In this document: piece after piece, positions 44,578-53,794 of the stretch
Layout of the letters: the number at the start of each line of letters is the position of its first letter
How positions within the stretch are numbered: the first letter of the stretch is position 1
Source: an uncultured Prolixibacteraceae bacterium
GTDB lineage: Bacteria; Bacteroidota; Bacteroidia; Bacteroidales; Prolixibacteraceae
Reading direction: 5' to 3'
NCBI GenBank assembly: GCA_913063265.1
Contig: CAJXZG010000009.1
Location: 1-64,000 of the forward strand
DNA length: 64,000 nucleotides
Made by a program: the position numbers and the translations under genes
The notes under the pieces: model-generated
Told to the model about the DNA's origin: nothing
Databases searched by the model: none
The model's input: the letters and a program-made list of their open reading frames with translations, nothing else

Positions 44578-46197
44578 ATGAAAGGTTTAGAATTAATTAA
44601 AAAGGCATTTGCCCTCGAAGAAGTTGAAAGAGTACACTGGGTCCCATTTGTTGGTGTTCATGGTGGTTTTTTAACGGGAGTTAATGCAGAGTCGTATCTG
44701 AAATCTTCAGATGAATTGGTAAAAGGCGTAAGCGAAGCCATCGAGGCATATCGTCCTGATGGTGTTCCTGTAGTTTTCGATTTGCAAATAGAAGCCGAAA
44801 TACTGGGTTGCGGATTGCAGTGGGCACCACATAATCCACCAGCGGTAGTTTCGCATCCGCTGGCACAGGGAAAATCACTGGCAGATTTGTCCATTCCAAA
44901 AATTACTGATGGCCGTATTCCTGTTGCTGTGGAAGCTACCAAAACATTGCGTGATTTACATCCGGATATTGCTTTGTATGGTCTCATAACCGGTCCCTTC
45001 ACACTTGCACTTCATTTAATGGGCACTGATATTTTTATGAAACTTTTTGAAGCACCGGATGAAGTAAACGAGATAATGGAATTTTGTACTCAGGTGAGTT
45101 TAAAAATGTCGGAATACTTGCTGGATGCAGGATGTGATATTATTGCAGTGGTTGACCCAATGACAAGTCAAATCGATCCAATAACTTTTGAAACTTTTGT
45201 TACACCTTATGTTTCAAGAGTATTTGATTATGTGCGCAGTCGGAAAAAACTTAGTTCGTTCTTTGTTTGTGGTCATGCTCAACAGAATATTGAAGCCATG
45301 TGTGACTGTAAACCGGATAATGTCTCAATCGATGAAAACATACCTCTTGATTACGTAAAAGAAGTGGCTTTAAAAAAAGAAATCAGTTTTGGGGGGAATA
45401 TGAAACTCACCGTTGTTCTTTTAATGGGTGACGAGGATGATTCTCGTGAGAATGCAATTGAATGTTTAGACATGGGAGGTAAAAAAGGATTCATTCTTGC
45501 ACCTGGCTGTGATTTACCACGCGAAACACCCGTGGAAAACCTAAAAGCTGTTTCAGAATTGGTTCATGATAATTACAAACAAGATGTGGTCCGTGCTCTG
45601 GATAAGAAAGAAAGTTCGTTGGAAATTTTTAATATGAAGGACTACGGACAGGCTGAAAAAGTAATTGTTGATGTTATAACATTAGATTCAGAATCCTGCG
45701 CACCATGTCAGTATATGGTTGAAGCTGTCAAAAAAGTTACCCCGCAGTTTGAAGGAGTTGTTGAATGGCGTGAACATGCCATTAAAAAAATGGAAGCCGT
45801 TACCTTCATGTCTTCATTAATGGTTAAAAATATTCCTACAATTTGTATCGATGGAAAAATTGCTTTTGTTTCACAAATTCCACCAAAACAGGAATTGATT
45901 GCCGCAATTCAAAAACGTATAAATGAAAAGTTAAAACTTAAAATACAGCAAAAGAAAAGTGAGATTTTGATTCTTTGTGAGGAAGGTACCGACTGTTCAG
46001 GAATTAACGGAAACATACAACGTGCAATTACCGAATTAGGAAAAGATGTTGAGGTAAAAACGATTTCCGACAAAAAAGAAATGGCCAAATACGGAGTTGC
46101 AAGTGGACCTGCTGTTGTAACCGTTAATTACAAACTAAAATCTGAAGGTACAGAACCATCATTGGATGTGGTGAAAGAATGGATTAAAGAACTATAA
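44578..46197 (+). CDS. URO-D family methyltransferase fused to two thioredoxin-like domains
   Basis: 539 residues. Residues 1 to ~345 form a URO-D barrel of the methyltransferase kind (FVGVHGGFLTG, LITGPFTLALHLMG). Expected zinc-site positions read FVCGH (C231, H233) and APGCDLP (C311); the usual H-x-C is changed to F-x-C with His two residues later. A linker leads to a thioredoxin-fold domain (~360-445) with S-C374-A-P-C377 and the cis-proline-like NIPTI, and a second thioredoxin-like domain (~460-539; LILCEEGTDCSG, SGPAVVTV). Location cytoplasmic. It probably moves a methyl group to or from the corrinoid protein 200 bases upstream. The redox domains could keep the zinc thiols or the corrinoid reduced; that is inference. 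Confidence 0.88.
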   Translation: MKGLELIKKAFALEEVERVHWVPFVGVHGGFLTGVNAESYLKSSDELVKGVSEAIEAYRPDGVPVVFDLQIEAEILGCGLQWAPHNPPAVVSHPLAQGKSLADLSIPKITDGRIPVAVEATKTLRDLHPDIALYGLITGPFTLALHLMGTDIFMKLFEAPDEVNEIMEFCTQVSLKMSEYLLDAGCDIIAVVDPMTSQIDPITFETFVTPYVSRVFDYVRSRKKLSSFFVCGHAQQNIEAMCDCKPDNVSIDENIPLDYVKEVALKKEISFGGNMKLTVVLLMGDEDDSRENAIECLDMGGKKGFILAPGCDLPRETPVENLKAVSELVHDNYKQDVVRALDKKESSLEIFNMKDYGQAEKVIVDVITLDSESCAPCQYMVEAVKKVTPQFEGVVEWREHAIKKMEAVTFMSSLMVKNIPTICIDGKIAFVSQIPPKQELIAAIQKRINEKLKLKIQQKKSEILILCEEGTDCSGINGNIQRAITELGKDVEVKTISDKKEMAKYGVASGPAVVTVNYKLKSEGTEPSLDVVKEWIKEL

Positions 46198-46225
46198 AAT
46201 TTGTAATGTGAAGACCTTTGTTTTT

Positions 46226-46292
46226 CTTTGCGTAAACCTTAGCGACCATTGCGGTGAAAATTAACCGCAGCATTGGCAAAGAAAGCGCAAAG
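46226..46292. repeat. Inverted repeat between the fusion gene and the homocysteine methyltransferase gene
   Basis: CTTTGCG (46226-46232) against CGCAAAG (46286-46292), with an inner GCGGTGAAAATTAACCGC (46251-46268). It forms a long imperfect hairpin of a type common between Bacteroidota genes. Confidence 0.55.
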
Positions 46293-46313
46293 TTTTACAA
46301 AGGAAATTAAGTT

Positions 46314-47195
46314 ATGGGAAAAATAATCGACCAAATAAAACAGGGAAAAACGCTGGTGTCAGACGGTGCCTGGGGAACATTTTTACAAAAAAAAGGAATG
46401 AAACCCGGAGAATGCCCCGAGGAATGGAATTTAACTCATCCTGATGATGTTTTTGATATCGCCAAAAGTTATATAGATGCCGGTGCCGATATGATTGAAA
46501 CCAATAGTTTTGGTGGCACAGTTTATAAAGTTGAAAAATACGGTTTGGCAGATAAAGTGTTTGAACTCAATAAAGCTGCTGCAGAAATCAGTAAAAAAGC
46601 TGCCGGCGATAAATTTGTTCTGGGTTCGGTTGGCCCAACCGGAAAAATTCTGATGATGGGTGAAGTATCAGAAGAAGATCTTTATAATGCATTTAAAGAG
46701 CAGGTTACCGGTTTGGAAGCCGGGGGTGCTGATGCCATTATGATAGAAACAATGACCGATTTGGATGAGGCAAGATTAGCCATCAAAGCAGCAAAAGAAA
46801 ATACCAGGTGTGAAGTGTTCTGCACAATGACATTTGAAAAAACCGTGAATGGGGAATTCCGATCGATGATGGGAATAGCGCCAACCGATATGGTAAATAC
46901 TTTGATTGAAGCAGGAGCAGAATTAATTGGAGCCAATTGTGGAAACGGAATTGCAGATATGATTGGCATTGTTGAAGAAATCAGAAAGGCAAATCCTGAA
47001 ATTCCTGTTTTGGTACATGCCAATGCCGGTATGCCGGTTTACAAGGACGGAGAAACAGTTTTCCCGGAAACTCCGGATGAAATGGCTGCTTTGGTTCCTA
47101 AAATTATTTCAGCCGGGGCAAATGCAATTGGCGGATGTTGCGGTACCACACCGGGGCATATTTCGAAAGTTCGGGAAGTAGTTGATAAAAACTAA
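46314..47195 (+). CDS. Homocysteine S-methyltransferase family protein
   Basis: 293 residues, one barrel of the BHMT/MetH N-terminal type. The start is SDGAWGTFLQKKGMKPGECPEEWN, with ETNSFGGTVYK next. Zinc thiolates are complete: C209 in GANCGNG and C275-C276 in GGCCGTTPGHI, the positions that bind zinc and homocysteine in BHMT and MetH. In MetH this domain takes the methyl from methylcobalamin, so here it probably takes it from the separate corrinoid protein to make methionine. It stands 116 bases after the fusion gene. Confidence 0.92.
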   Translation: MGKIIDQIKQGKTLVSDGAWGTFLQKKGMKPGECPEEWNLTHPDDVFDIAKSYIDAGADMIETNSFGGTVYKVEKYGLADKVFELNKAAAEISKKAAGDKFVLGSVGPTGKILMMGEVSEEDLYNAFKEQVTGLEAGGADAIMIETMTDLDEARLAIKAAKENTRCEVFCTMTFEKTVNGEFRSMMGIAPTDMVNTLIEAGAELIGANCGNGIADMIGIVEEIRKANPEIPVLVHANAGMPVYKDGETVFPETPDEMAALVPKIISAGANAIGGCCGTTPGHISKVREVVDKN

Positions 47196-47205
47196 CAACC
47201 ACCCC

Positions 47206-47336
47206 CTCCGCCAACTGGCGGAGACCCCTCCTAAAGGAGGGGAAATAGGAGCCTGTTTAAAGTTACCGCATCTTCAAAATTGTAGCAGCTAAATTTCTCC
47301 CCTGTTTTAGGGGAGATGTCCGTCACCAGACGGACA
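47206..47336. repeat. Four hairpins in tandem (interspersed repeat pair)
   Basis: Perfect stems: CTCCGCC-AACT-GGCGGAG (47206-47223), CCCCTCC-TAAA-GGAGGGG (47225-47242), CTCCCCT-GTTTT-AGGGGAG (47297-47315) and TGTCCGTC-ACCA-GACGGACA (47317-47336). The second half partly mirrors the first, as in paired short repeats. It fills most of the gap before the CobW-like gene. Confidence 0.6.
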
Positions 47337-47358
47337 GAGGGGTAAAGATCATAAATTA

Positions 47359-48258
47359 ATGCAAAAGATACCGTTCCATATCATTTCAGGTTTTTTAGGA
47401 AGTGGCAAAACAACTTTCCTGAAAAGAATAATTGACCAATATTCAGGTGAAAAGAAAATTGGGATTATTCAAAACGAATTTGCCCCGTCCAACATTGACG
47501 GAGCCGAACTTAAAAAATCAGGTGAAGATTTTAACCTTCTTGAAATTAATAACGGTTCAGTATTTTGTGTTTGTTTGTTGGGAGATTTTATTCGCTCTCT
47601 GGAAAAGTTCATCGACCAGTTTCAACCTGAAATAATTATTATTGAGGCTTCAGGTTTATCAGACACTACTTCAATTTCAGAAGTGGTCTCTGCAAGTTCA
47701 TTATCTGAAAAAATCTATTTGGCTTCCAACTGGTGTATTGTTGATGCTCAGAATTATTCAAAAGTGGGTTTAATGAAACAGCGTGTTTCGCATCAGTTAC
47801 GAATGGCTGATATTGTCGTTATTAATAAAACCGATTTATATTCTGATAATCTTGAAAATATTAATTCTGATATTAAAAAAATTAATCCTTTTGCTGAAAT
47901 TAAATCATCAACATACTGCGAAATTGATTTTGAATTGGGGAATTCGGCAATTAATAAATTCTATATGGGTGAGGTCATTGCAATGCCTCGTCCTGATGTA
48001 AATTCAATGGTGATTAAAACTTCAAGAAAGGTAAGCAATGAAAATCTTCGGAAGTTTTTAAACGAATGGGCACAAAAGGCCTACCGCATCAAAGGTTTTG
48101 TAAAATTAAAAGAGGGCAAAACGGTTGCTGTTCAATGTACTTTTGATTCCATAAATATCCTTGATGTTGAAAATGATTTTCATCCTACCGAATTGGCGGC
48201 GCTTACCGATCAGTTTACTTTAAGGGAATGGAACAGGGCATTTAAGGAACTTAATTGA
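47359..48258 (+). CDS. CobW/G3E family GTPase (metallochaperone-like)
   Basis: 299 residues. P-loop GFLGSGKTTFLKR (~9-21), Walker B-like IIIEASGLSD, base-reading NKTD, and a C-terminal CobW_C domain. The zinc-binding CxCC that normally follows N-G reads N-G-S-V-F-C-V-C, so two of the three usual cysteines are missing and one new one appears. The family loads metals (zinc, cobalt, nickel) into enzymes. Placed after zinc- and corrinoid-dependent methyltransferases, a role in their metallation is reasonable, but the altered site may bind another metal. Confidence 0.88.
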   Translation: MQKIPFHIISGFLGSGKTTFLKRIIDQYSGEKKIGIIQNEFAPSNIDGAELKKSGEDFNLLEINNGSVFCVCLLGDFIRSLEKFIDQFQPEIIIIEASGLSDTTSISEVVSASSLSEKIYLASNWCIVDAQNYSKVGLMKQRVSHQLRMADIVVINKTDLYSDNLENINSDIKKINPFAEIKSSTYCEIDFELGNSAINKFYMGEVIAMPRPDVNSMVIKTSRKVSNENLRKFLNEWAQKAYRIKGFVKLKEGKTVAVQCTFDSINILDVENDFHPTELAALTDQFTLREWNRAFKELN

Positions 48259-48387
48259 CATTCCTGAGCTAATTAACCTTTACACGCTCTAGCAGAAGAT
48301 AATACTCTTAAATTTATCACAACCTGTTTTTAAAATAATTCGTACATAAAGGCGATAAAAAAAATCTTTAATCCAAAAATTATCGCC

Positions 48388-49779
48388 ATGAAAAAAATTA
48401 TCCCCCTTCTACTGTTGGCATTTATTGTATTTGCCTGTCAACAAAAGAACACTATAATTATAAGTGGAAAAATAAAAAACTCTTCAGATTCCCTTGCCCA
48501 TTTAACAGTCTATTATTCTGATCTTACGGATACTATATCAGTTAATCATGATGGCACTTTTTATGCTGATTTTGAATTGGGTGAAGAACATATGGGAGGT
48601 TTTTACTATCAAAACAATATGTTTCCGTTGTACCTCGAGCCGGGTGGAAACATTAACATTGAATTTGACACAAAAGATTTTTTAAACTATGCCATAACAA
48701 ATGTTAGGGTATCCGGAGAAAAAAGTGAAAAAACATCTTTACTAAATTCACTGGATGAAGATTGGAGAAAATATAATTGGCCGGAGAAATTAAAATTGCC
48801 TGATGACAGTTTTATGTTATTTGTAAGAAATGTTCAGAATGAAGTTTACAATAAATTAGAAAAAACAAAAACTGAACATTCTTCTTCTGACATTTTCATG
48901 AAAAGAGCTAAACTTAAATATGATGTTAAGTTGCTTTCCACAATTGAATATTACAAAAGGACACATCAAAGTGATGAAATTCCAACAGACTATTTTGTTG
49001 AATTTTCGAACAGGATTCCTGAATATGATAAAGAATTGTGCCAAGAGGTTCAGGAGTATTTATGGTTTCTTGTACCGAAGTTTAAAATGGAGATTAGCAA
49101 CACATTGAGTGCTTCGGGATTGGATAAAGAAACATCAGCATACATCAATAAAATGGCCGATAAAATTATCGCCTTAGATGTTCCTCAGCAAATAAAGGAT
49201 GAGGTTGGAGAATGGAATTTTTCTGTGTTTTATAAACGACCAGATTCTCTCAGAAAGATATATCGGGCTCGTTATCCCGATGTGGTTAAAAATCAAAAAT
49301 ATATAAATGATTTTATGAAGATTGCAGATGAAATGGACAAAATAGCGATTGGAGAAATAGCACCTGGTTTTGACTATCCTGATATAAATGGGAAAATGGT
49401 TTCATTGCAATCGTTTAAAGGAAAGATAGTTTATGTTGATGTTTGGGCAACATGGTGCGGCCCTTGCAAGGCAGAGTTTGCATATCAAAAAAAATTGGAA
49501 TCTGAATTACAAGGAGAGGATATTGTATTTGTTTATATTTCTGTTGACGATGAAAAAGATACTGAGACCTGGGAAAAGATGGTAAAAGAAAAAAAACTAG
49601 GTGGTTATCAGTTAATTGCCAATAATGGTTGGGAAAGTAAGATTTGTCAGGATTATGTAATCCGGGGAATCCCTTGTTATATCATCATTGATAAAGAAGG
49701 AAAACTAGTTGAAGTAAATGCTTCAAGACCATCTAATCCTGAAACAAAAGAAAAATTGCTGGCATTGGCAAAAAAATAA
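48388..49779 (+). CDS. TlpA/ResA-like thioredoxin family lipoprotein
   Basis: 463 residues. Lipobox IVFAC, Cys17. An N-terminal DUF4369-like beta domain (~22-120; IISGKIKNSSDSLAHLTVYY) is followed by a helical middle region, and the C-terminal thioredoxin fold (~320-463) has WCGPC in VWATWCGPCKAEFAYQKKLE and the cis-proline IRGIPCYIIID. The periplasmic or outer-membrane-tethered reductase may serve cytochrome maturation or general thiol repair. Its substrate is unknown. The gap from the CobW gene is 129 bases, so it is probably a separate unit. Confidence 0.88.
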   Translation: MKKIIPLLLLAFIVFACQQKNTIIISGKIKNSSDSLAHLTVYYSDLTDTISVNHDGTFYADFELGEEHMGGFYYQNNMFPLYLEPGGNINIEFDTKDFLNYAITNVRVSGEKSEKTSLLNSLDEDWRKYNWPEKLKLPDDSFMLFVRNVQNEVYNKLEKTKTEHSSSDIFMKRAKLKYDVKLLSTIEYYKRTHQSDEIPTDYFVEFSNRIPEYDKELCQEVQEYLWFLVPKFKMEISNTLSASGLDKETSAYINKMADKIIALDVPQQIKDEVGEWNFSVFYKRPDSLRKIYRARYPDVVKNQKYINDFMKIADEMDKIAIGEIAPGFDYPDINGKMVSLQSFKGKIVYVDVWATWCGPCKAEFAYQKKLESELQGEDIVFVYISVDDEKDTETWEKMVKEKKLGGYQLIANNGWESKICQDYVIRGIPCYIIIDKEGKLVEVNASRPSNPETKEKLLALAKK

Positions 49780-50104
49780 ATCAAGATTCCTTTTTATGAA
49801 ATTTGATTCTTAAATAAATATTCAAAGTTTTTGGATTCTAAAAGTTGAGTCTCTCGGTTTCCAAACCTCGATTTAATCGCGAATCGGAATTCGCGAAACC
49901 CTTTAAAACAAGGAGTAAATTATCACTTCTAAATACTAAAAATCTCACATCTTAAAAAACAACATCAACCCACCGTTAAATCAGTTGTAGAATCGTTTTA
50001 AATTAGCTATTTTCGAAGTCCTTTTTTGCGTGTGATATGCCGTTGTTCTACATTTGTGCTACTTAAATTGTAATTAAAAATACAACTACTATAAATAATA
50101 CATT
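49780..50104. other. Intergenic region before sdhC
   Basis: 325 bases without a gene. It holds a hairpin CGCGAAT-CGGA-ATTCGCG (49878-49895) and the sdhC promoter (listed separately); the remainder is AT-rich with no supported feature. Confidence 0.5.
50025..50056 (+). promoter_or_regulatory. Promoter of the sdhCAB operon
   Basis: TTTG (50025-50028), 20 bases, TACATTTG (50049-50056). It matches the Bacteroidota consensus and gives a leader of about 40 bases. Confidence 0.7.
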
Positions 50105-50788
50105 ATGAGCAAATTTTTAACAGCCTCGATTGGAAGAAAGTTTGTGATGAGCCTTACAGGTTTATTCCTGTTGGTATTTGTCGGTGTCCATCTTGGCATT
50201 AACCTGTTACTGATATTTGACAACAGTGGGGAATTGTATAATCAAGGGGCTCATTTTATGGTAACAAATCCTTTGATTAAAATTATCGAACCCATTCTCG
50301 GCCTGGGTTTTGTAATACACATTGTTTGGTCTTTTTACCTTGAGTTACAAAACTGGAGAGCAAGACCTGTAAAGTATGCGAAAAAGAATATGAGTGGTGC
50401 CAGTACATGGGCATCGCGTAATATGCTTGTACTGGGTGCTATGGTACTGGTTTTTTTGGCAATTCACATTGTTAATTTCTATGTGAAAATGAAGATTACC
50501 GGAGATGTTGGAGAAATAGTAATAAACGGCGTACACATGCACGATGCTTATACCTTGGTTTCATCGGCATTTATTAGCAGTATTCCCCTTGGAATTCTCT
50601 ATATAATTGGTGGTGGATTATTGGGATTTCACTTATCACATGGCTTTTGGTCAGCTTTTCAAACTTTGGGCCTGAACAATAAATATTGGCTAAACAGGTG
50701 GAAAGTTATCGGAACCATTTACGCAGTTGTTATTTCATTGGGATATGCAGTAATTCCACTGTATTTTATGTTGGGATTATATAATTAA
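50105..50788 (+). CDS. sdhC: Succinate dehydrogenase cytochrome b subunit
   Basis: 227 residues with five transmembrane helices, as in the di-heme b-type SdhC/FrdC of Bacillus and Wolinella. It has histidines in helices suited to heme binding (GVHLGINL, FVIHIVWSFYLE, LAIHIVNFY, GFHLSHGFW). It anchors the complex in the inner membrane and passes electrons between the iron-sulfur subunit and menaquinone. It is the first gene of sdhCAB, with a good promoter in front. Confidence 0.94.
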   Translation: MSKFLTASIGRKFVMSLTGLFLLVFVGVHLGINLLLIFDNSGELYNQGAHFMVTNPLIKIIEPILGLGFVIHIVWSFYLELQNWRARPVKYAKKNMSGASTWASRNMLVLGAMVLVFLAIHIVNFYVKMKITGDVGEIVINGVHMHDAYTLVSSAFISSIPLGILYIIGGGLLGFHLSHGFWSAFQTLGLNNKYWLNRWKVIGTIYAVVISLGYAVIPLYFMLGLYN

Positions 50789-50800
50789 AGAAAGGATAAG

Positions 50801-52744
50801 ATGATGAGCATATTAAATTCAAAAATACCGGAAGGACCATTAGCTGAAAAATGGAACAAGCATAAAGCTGCTATTAAAGTGGTGAGTCCTGCAAATAAAC
50901 GCAAATTGGAAGTAATTGTAGTAGGTACAGGTTTAGGCGGTGCCTCTGCTGCTGCTTCATTAGCTGAATTAGGGTATAAAGTGAAGGCTTTCTGTTACCA
51001 GGATAGTCCTCGTCGTGCACACTCTATTGCTGCTCAAGGCGGAATTAACGCAGCAAAAAACTATCAAAACGATAATGACTCGGTATTCCGTTTATTTTAC
51101 GATACAATTAAAGGTGGTGATTACCGTGCACGTGAAGCAAATGTGTACCGTTTAGCAGAAGTTTCTCCAAATATCATCGACCAGTGTGTTGCACAGGGTG
51201 TACCTTTTGGTCGTGAATACGGAGGTTTATTGGATAACCGTTCTTTTGGCGGAGTATTGGTAAGTCGTACCTTCTACGCACGTGGACAAACCGGACAACA
51301 GTTATTAATCGGTGCTTACCAGGCCTTAAATCGCCAGATTTCGAAAGGTGCTGTTGAAATGTACAGTCGCCACGAAATGTTGGACGTTGTTAAAATTGAC
51401 GGTAAAGCCCGCGGAATTATTGCAAGAGACCTGGTTACCGGCGAAATCAAAAGATTTGGTGCACATGCTGTTGTTGTTGCAACAGGAGGATACGGAAATG
51501 TATTCTTCCTTTCAACAAATGCAATGGGTAGTAATGGTTCTGCTGCATGGCAATGTTACAAGCAGGGAGCGTTAATGTCTAATCCTTGTTTTGTTCAAAT
51601 TCACCCAACCTGTATTCCTGTGCATGGAGACCAGCAATCTAAACTGACTTTGATGTCTGAATCACTGCGTAACGACGGTCGTGTATGGGTACCAAAGAAA
51701 AAGGAAGATGCTGTAAAAATTCAAAAAGGAGAAATCGGACCTAACGACATTCCGGATGAAGATCGTGATTTCTATTTGGAAAGAAGATATCCTTCTTACG
51801 GGAACCTTGTACCTCGCGATGTCGCATCGCGTGCAGCTAAAGAACGTTGCGATGAAGGATTTGGAGTAAATGCTGAAGGGAAAGCTGTATTCCTTGATTT
51901 TAAATATTCCATTGAACGTTTAGGTAAAGATGTAATTGAAGCACGTTATGGAAACTTATTCCAGATGTACGAAAAAATTACAGATGTTGATCCGTACAAA
52001 GAACCGATGATGATTTATCCGGCAATCCACTATTCAATGGGTGGAACATGGGTTGATTACAACCTGATGACCACTGTACCCGGTTTATACTCAATTGGTG
52101 AGGCCAACTTCTCAGACCACGGAGCTAACCGTTTGGGTGCTTCTGCATTAATGCAAGGTCTGGCTGATGGTTACTTTATTCTTCCATATACTATTGGTGA
52201 TTATCTGGCTGATGAAATTATGACTCCAACAATTGATACCAATGTTGCAGAATTTGAAGCTGCGGAAAAAGAAGTTACCGGTCGTATAGAAAAGCTATTC
52301 AACATTAAAGGTTCAAAACCGGTTGATTATTTCCACAAAAAACTGGGACAGGTAATGTGGGATTATGTTGGAATGGCTCGAAATGCTGAAGGATTGGAAA
52401 AGGCCATAAAAATGATTAAAGAAATCCGTGAAGATTTCTGGAAAGATGTTCGTATTCCTGGAGAATTGGACAATCTGAATCCGGAACTGGAGAAAGCAGG
52501 TCGTGTTGCAGATTTTATTGATATTGGTGAATTAATGGCACGTGATGCACTGGACAGAAATGAATCTTGTGGCGGACACTTCCGTGAAGAATCGGCAACC
52601 GAAGAAGGTGAAGCAAAACGTAATGACAAGAAATTTACATATGTTTCTTGTTGGGAGTACAAAGGAGAAGGCAAAGAGCCGGTATTACACAAAGAAGATT
52701 TGGTGTTTGAGAATGTAGAGTTAACTCAACGTTCTTACAAATAA
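50801..52744 (+). CDS. sdhA: Succinate dehydrogenase/fumarate reductase flavoprotein subunit
   Basis: 647 residues. FAD-binding [17 protein letters not shown] near the start, the covalent-flavin His in [18 protein letters not shown], the substrate loop IHPTCIP, and active-site [12 protein letters not shown]. The C-terminal helical domain is complete. It oxidises succinate or reduces fumarate. The gene lies 12 bases after sdhC. Length and order (C-A-B) fit the Bacteroidota enzyme, which works in both directions in the respective organisms. Confidence 0.97.
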   Translation: MMSILNSKIPEGPLAEKWNKHKAAIKVVSPANKRKLEVIVVGTGLGGASAAASLAELGYKVKAFCYQDSPRRAHSIAAQGGINAAKNYQNDNDSVFRLFYDTIKGGDYRAREANVYRLAEVSPNIIDQCVAQGVPFGREYGGLLDNRSFGGVLVSRTFYARGQTGQQLLIGAYQALNRQISKGAVEMYSRHEMLDVVKIDGKARGIIARDLVTGEIKRFGAHAVVVATGGYGNVFFLSTNAMGSNGSAAWQCYKQGALMSNPCFVQIHPTCIPVHGDQQSKLTLMSESLRNDGRVWVPKKKEDAVKIQKGEIGPNDIPDEDRDFYLERRYPSYGNLVPRDVASRAAKERCDEGFGVNAEGKAVFLDFKYSIERLGKDVIEARYGNLFQMYEKITDVDPYKEPMMIYPAIHYSMGGTWVDYNLMTTVPGLYSIGEANFSDHGANRLGASALMQGLADGYFILPYTIGDYLADEIMTPTIDTNVAEFEAAEKEVTGRIEKLFNIKGSKPVDYFHKKLGQVMWDYVGMARNAEGLEKAIKMIKEIREDFWKDVRIPGELDNLNPELEKAGRVADFIDIGELMARDALDRNESCGGHFREESATEEGEAKRNDKKFTYVSCWEYKGEGKEPVLHKEDLVFENVELTQRSYK

Positions 52745-52780
52745 TCAATCATCAATAATAAATCATAAATCTTTAAGATT

Positions 52781-53542
52781 ATGGCAGATAAGATTCTAAA
52801 AAAACTCAAAATAAAAGTTTGGCGTCAAAAGAATGCCAACTCAAAAGGTAAATTCGAAACCTACACAATCGAGAATATTTCAACCGGATCTTCTTTTCTT
52901 GAAATGATGGATATTTTAAATTTCCAGTTGATTGAAGAAGGTATTGATCCCATTGCATTCGATCACGACTGTCGTGAAGGAATTTGCGGAACGTGTAGTT
53001 TATATATCAATGGTCGTCCGCACGGACCAGATACTGAAGTTACAACTTGCCAGTTACACATGCGCAAGTTTAAAGACGGTGAAACGATTGTTATTGAACC
53101 ATGGCGTGCAAGGGCTTTTCCTGTAATAAAAGATCTGATTGTTGATCGTACAGCTTTTGAAAAAATTCTTCATGCAGGCGGATTTATTTCAGTAAATACT
53201 GGAGGTGTTCCTGATGCTAATGCAATCCCTGTTCCTCGTGAAGATGCAGAAGAAGCAATGGATGCAGCAGCCTGTATTGGATGTGGTGCTTGTGTTGCAG
53301 CTTGTAAAAACTCGTCGGCAATGTTATTTGTGTCGGCAAAAGTTTCCCATTTGGCAAAATTGCCACAAGGAAAAGTTGAAGCTGCAAGCCGTGCGAAAAA
53401 CATGGTTTCGAAAATGGATGAGCTGGGTTTTGGAGGCTGTACTAACACCCAGGCTTGTGAAGCTGAATGTCCAAAAAGTATTTCAATAACAAATATTGCC
53501 CGGCTAAACCGGGAGTACCTGATGGCAAGAATTTCAGAATAG
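52781..53542 (+). CDS. sdhB: Succinate dehydrogenase/fumarate reductase iron-sulfur subunit
   Basis: 253 residues. [2Fe-2S] ligands in [15 protein letters not shown] and the later Cys in TTCQLH; [4Fe-4S]/[3Fe-4S] ligands in [13 protein letters not shown] and [15 protein letters not shown]. It carries electrons from the flavin to the heme subunit. The end reads [14 protein letters not shown]; a second, nearly identical copy of these 14 codons stands alone 55 bases downstream. Confidence 0.97.
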   Translation: MADKILKKLKIKVWRQKNANSKGKFETYTIENISTGSSFLEMMDILNFQLIEEGIDPIAFDHDCREGICGTCSLYINGRPHGPDTEVTTCQLHMRKFKDGETIVIEPWRARAFPVIKDLIVDRTAFEKILHAGGFISVNTGGVPDANAIPVPREDAEEAMDAAACIGCGACVAACKNSSAMLFVSAKVSHLAKLPQGKVEAASRAKNMVSKMDELGFGGCTNTQACEAECPKSISITNIARLNREYLMARISE

Positions 53543-53596
53543 TTTATTGAAATGCGCTCATTTTTAAGATAAATGGAAATGTTCAGTCAGGGGCAG

Positions 53597-53641
53597 GCCC
53601 GTTTAAACAGGGAGTATTTAATGGACAGAATTAGTGAATAA
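53597..53641 (+). pseudogene. Vestigial second sdhB 3' end
   Basis: 14 codons plus TAA encode [14 protein letters not shown], differing from the true sdhB end by one residue but with several silent changes. No homologous sequence precedes it, and there is no start. It is a remnant of another sdhB copy or a recombination scar. Confidence 0.75.
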
Positions 53642-53667
53642 CTTGTTGTAATTAAATAATATAGTAA

Positions 53668-53700
53668 AAGCTTTCTCAGTTTTTGGGAAGGCTTTTTTTT
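53668..53700 (+). terminator. Terminator of the sdh operon
   Basis: AAGCTTTCT pairs with GGGAAGGCTT (two G.T pairs), followed by eight T. It lies behind the vestigial sdhB end, which may therefore have belonged to the original operon tail. Confidence 0.75.
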
Positions 53701-53794
53701 GATTAATTGACAACCAATTGTGAATAAGTATGCGGGCGAACGAACAAAATCTTATTTTGTATTCATTAACTTCGCAATAAACAATCTAATTATT

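Noticed and set aside
47206-47336. Riboswitch (cobalamin) before the CobW-like gene
   Set aside because: The hairpins are simple perfect stems of interspersed-repeat type, and no B12-box sequence is visible.
53720-53794. Longer GTG start for the conserved unknown gene
   Set aside because: The added 25 residues are translated AT-rich leader; the ATG at 53795 begins the conserved-looking protein.
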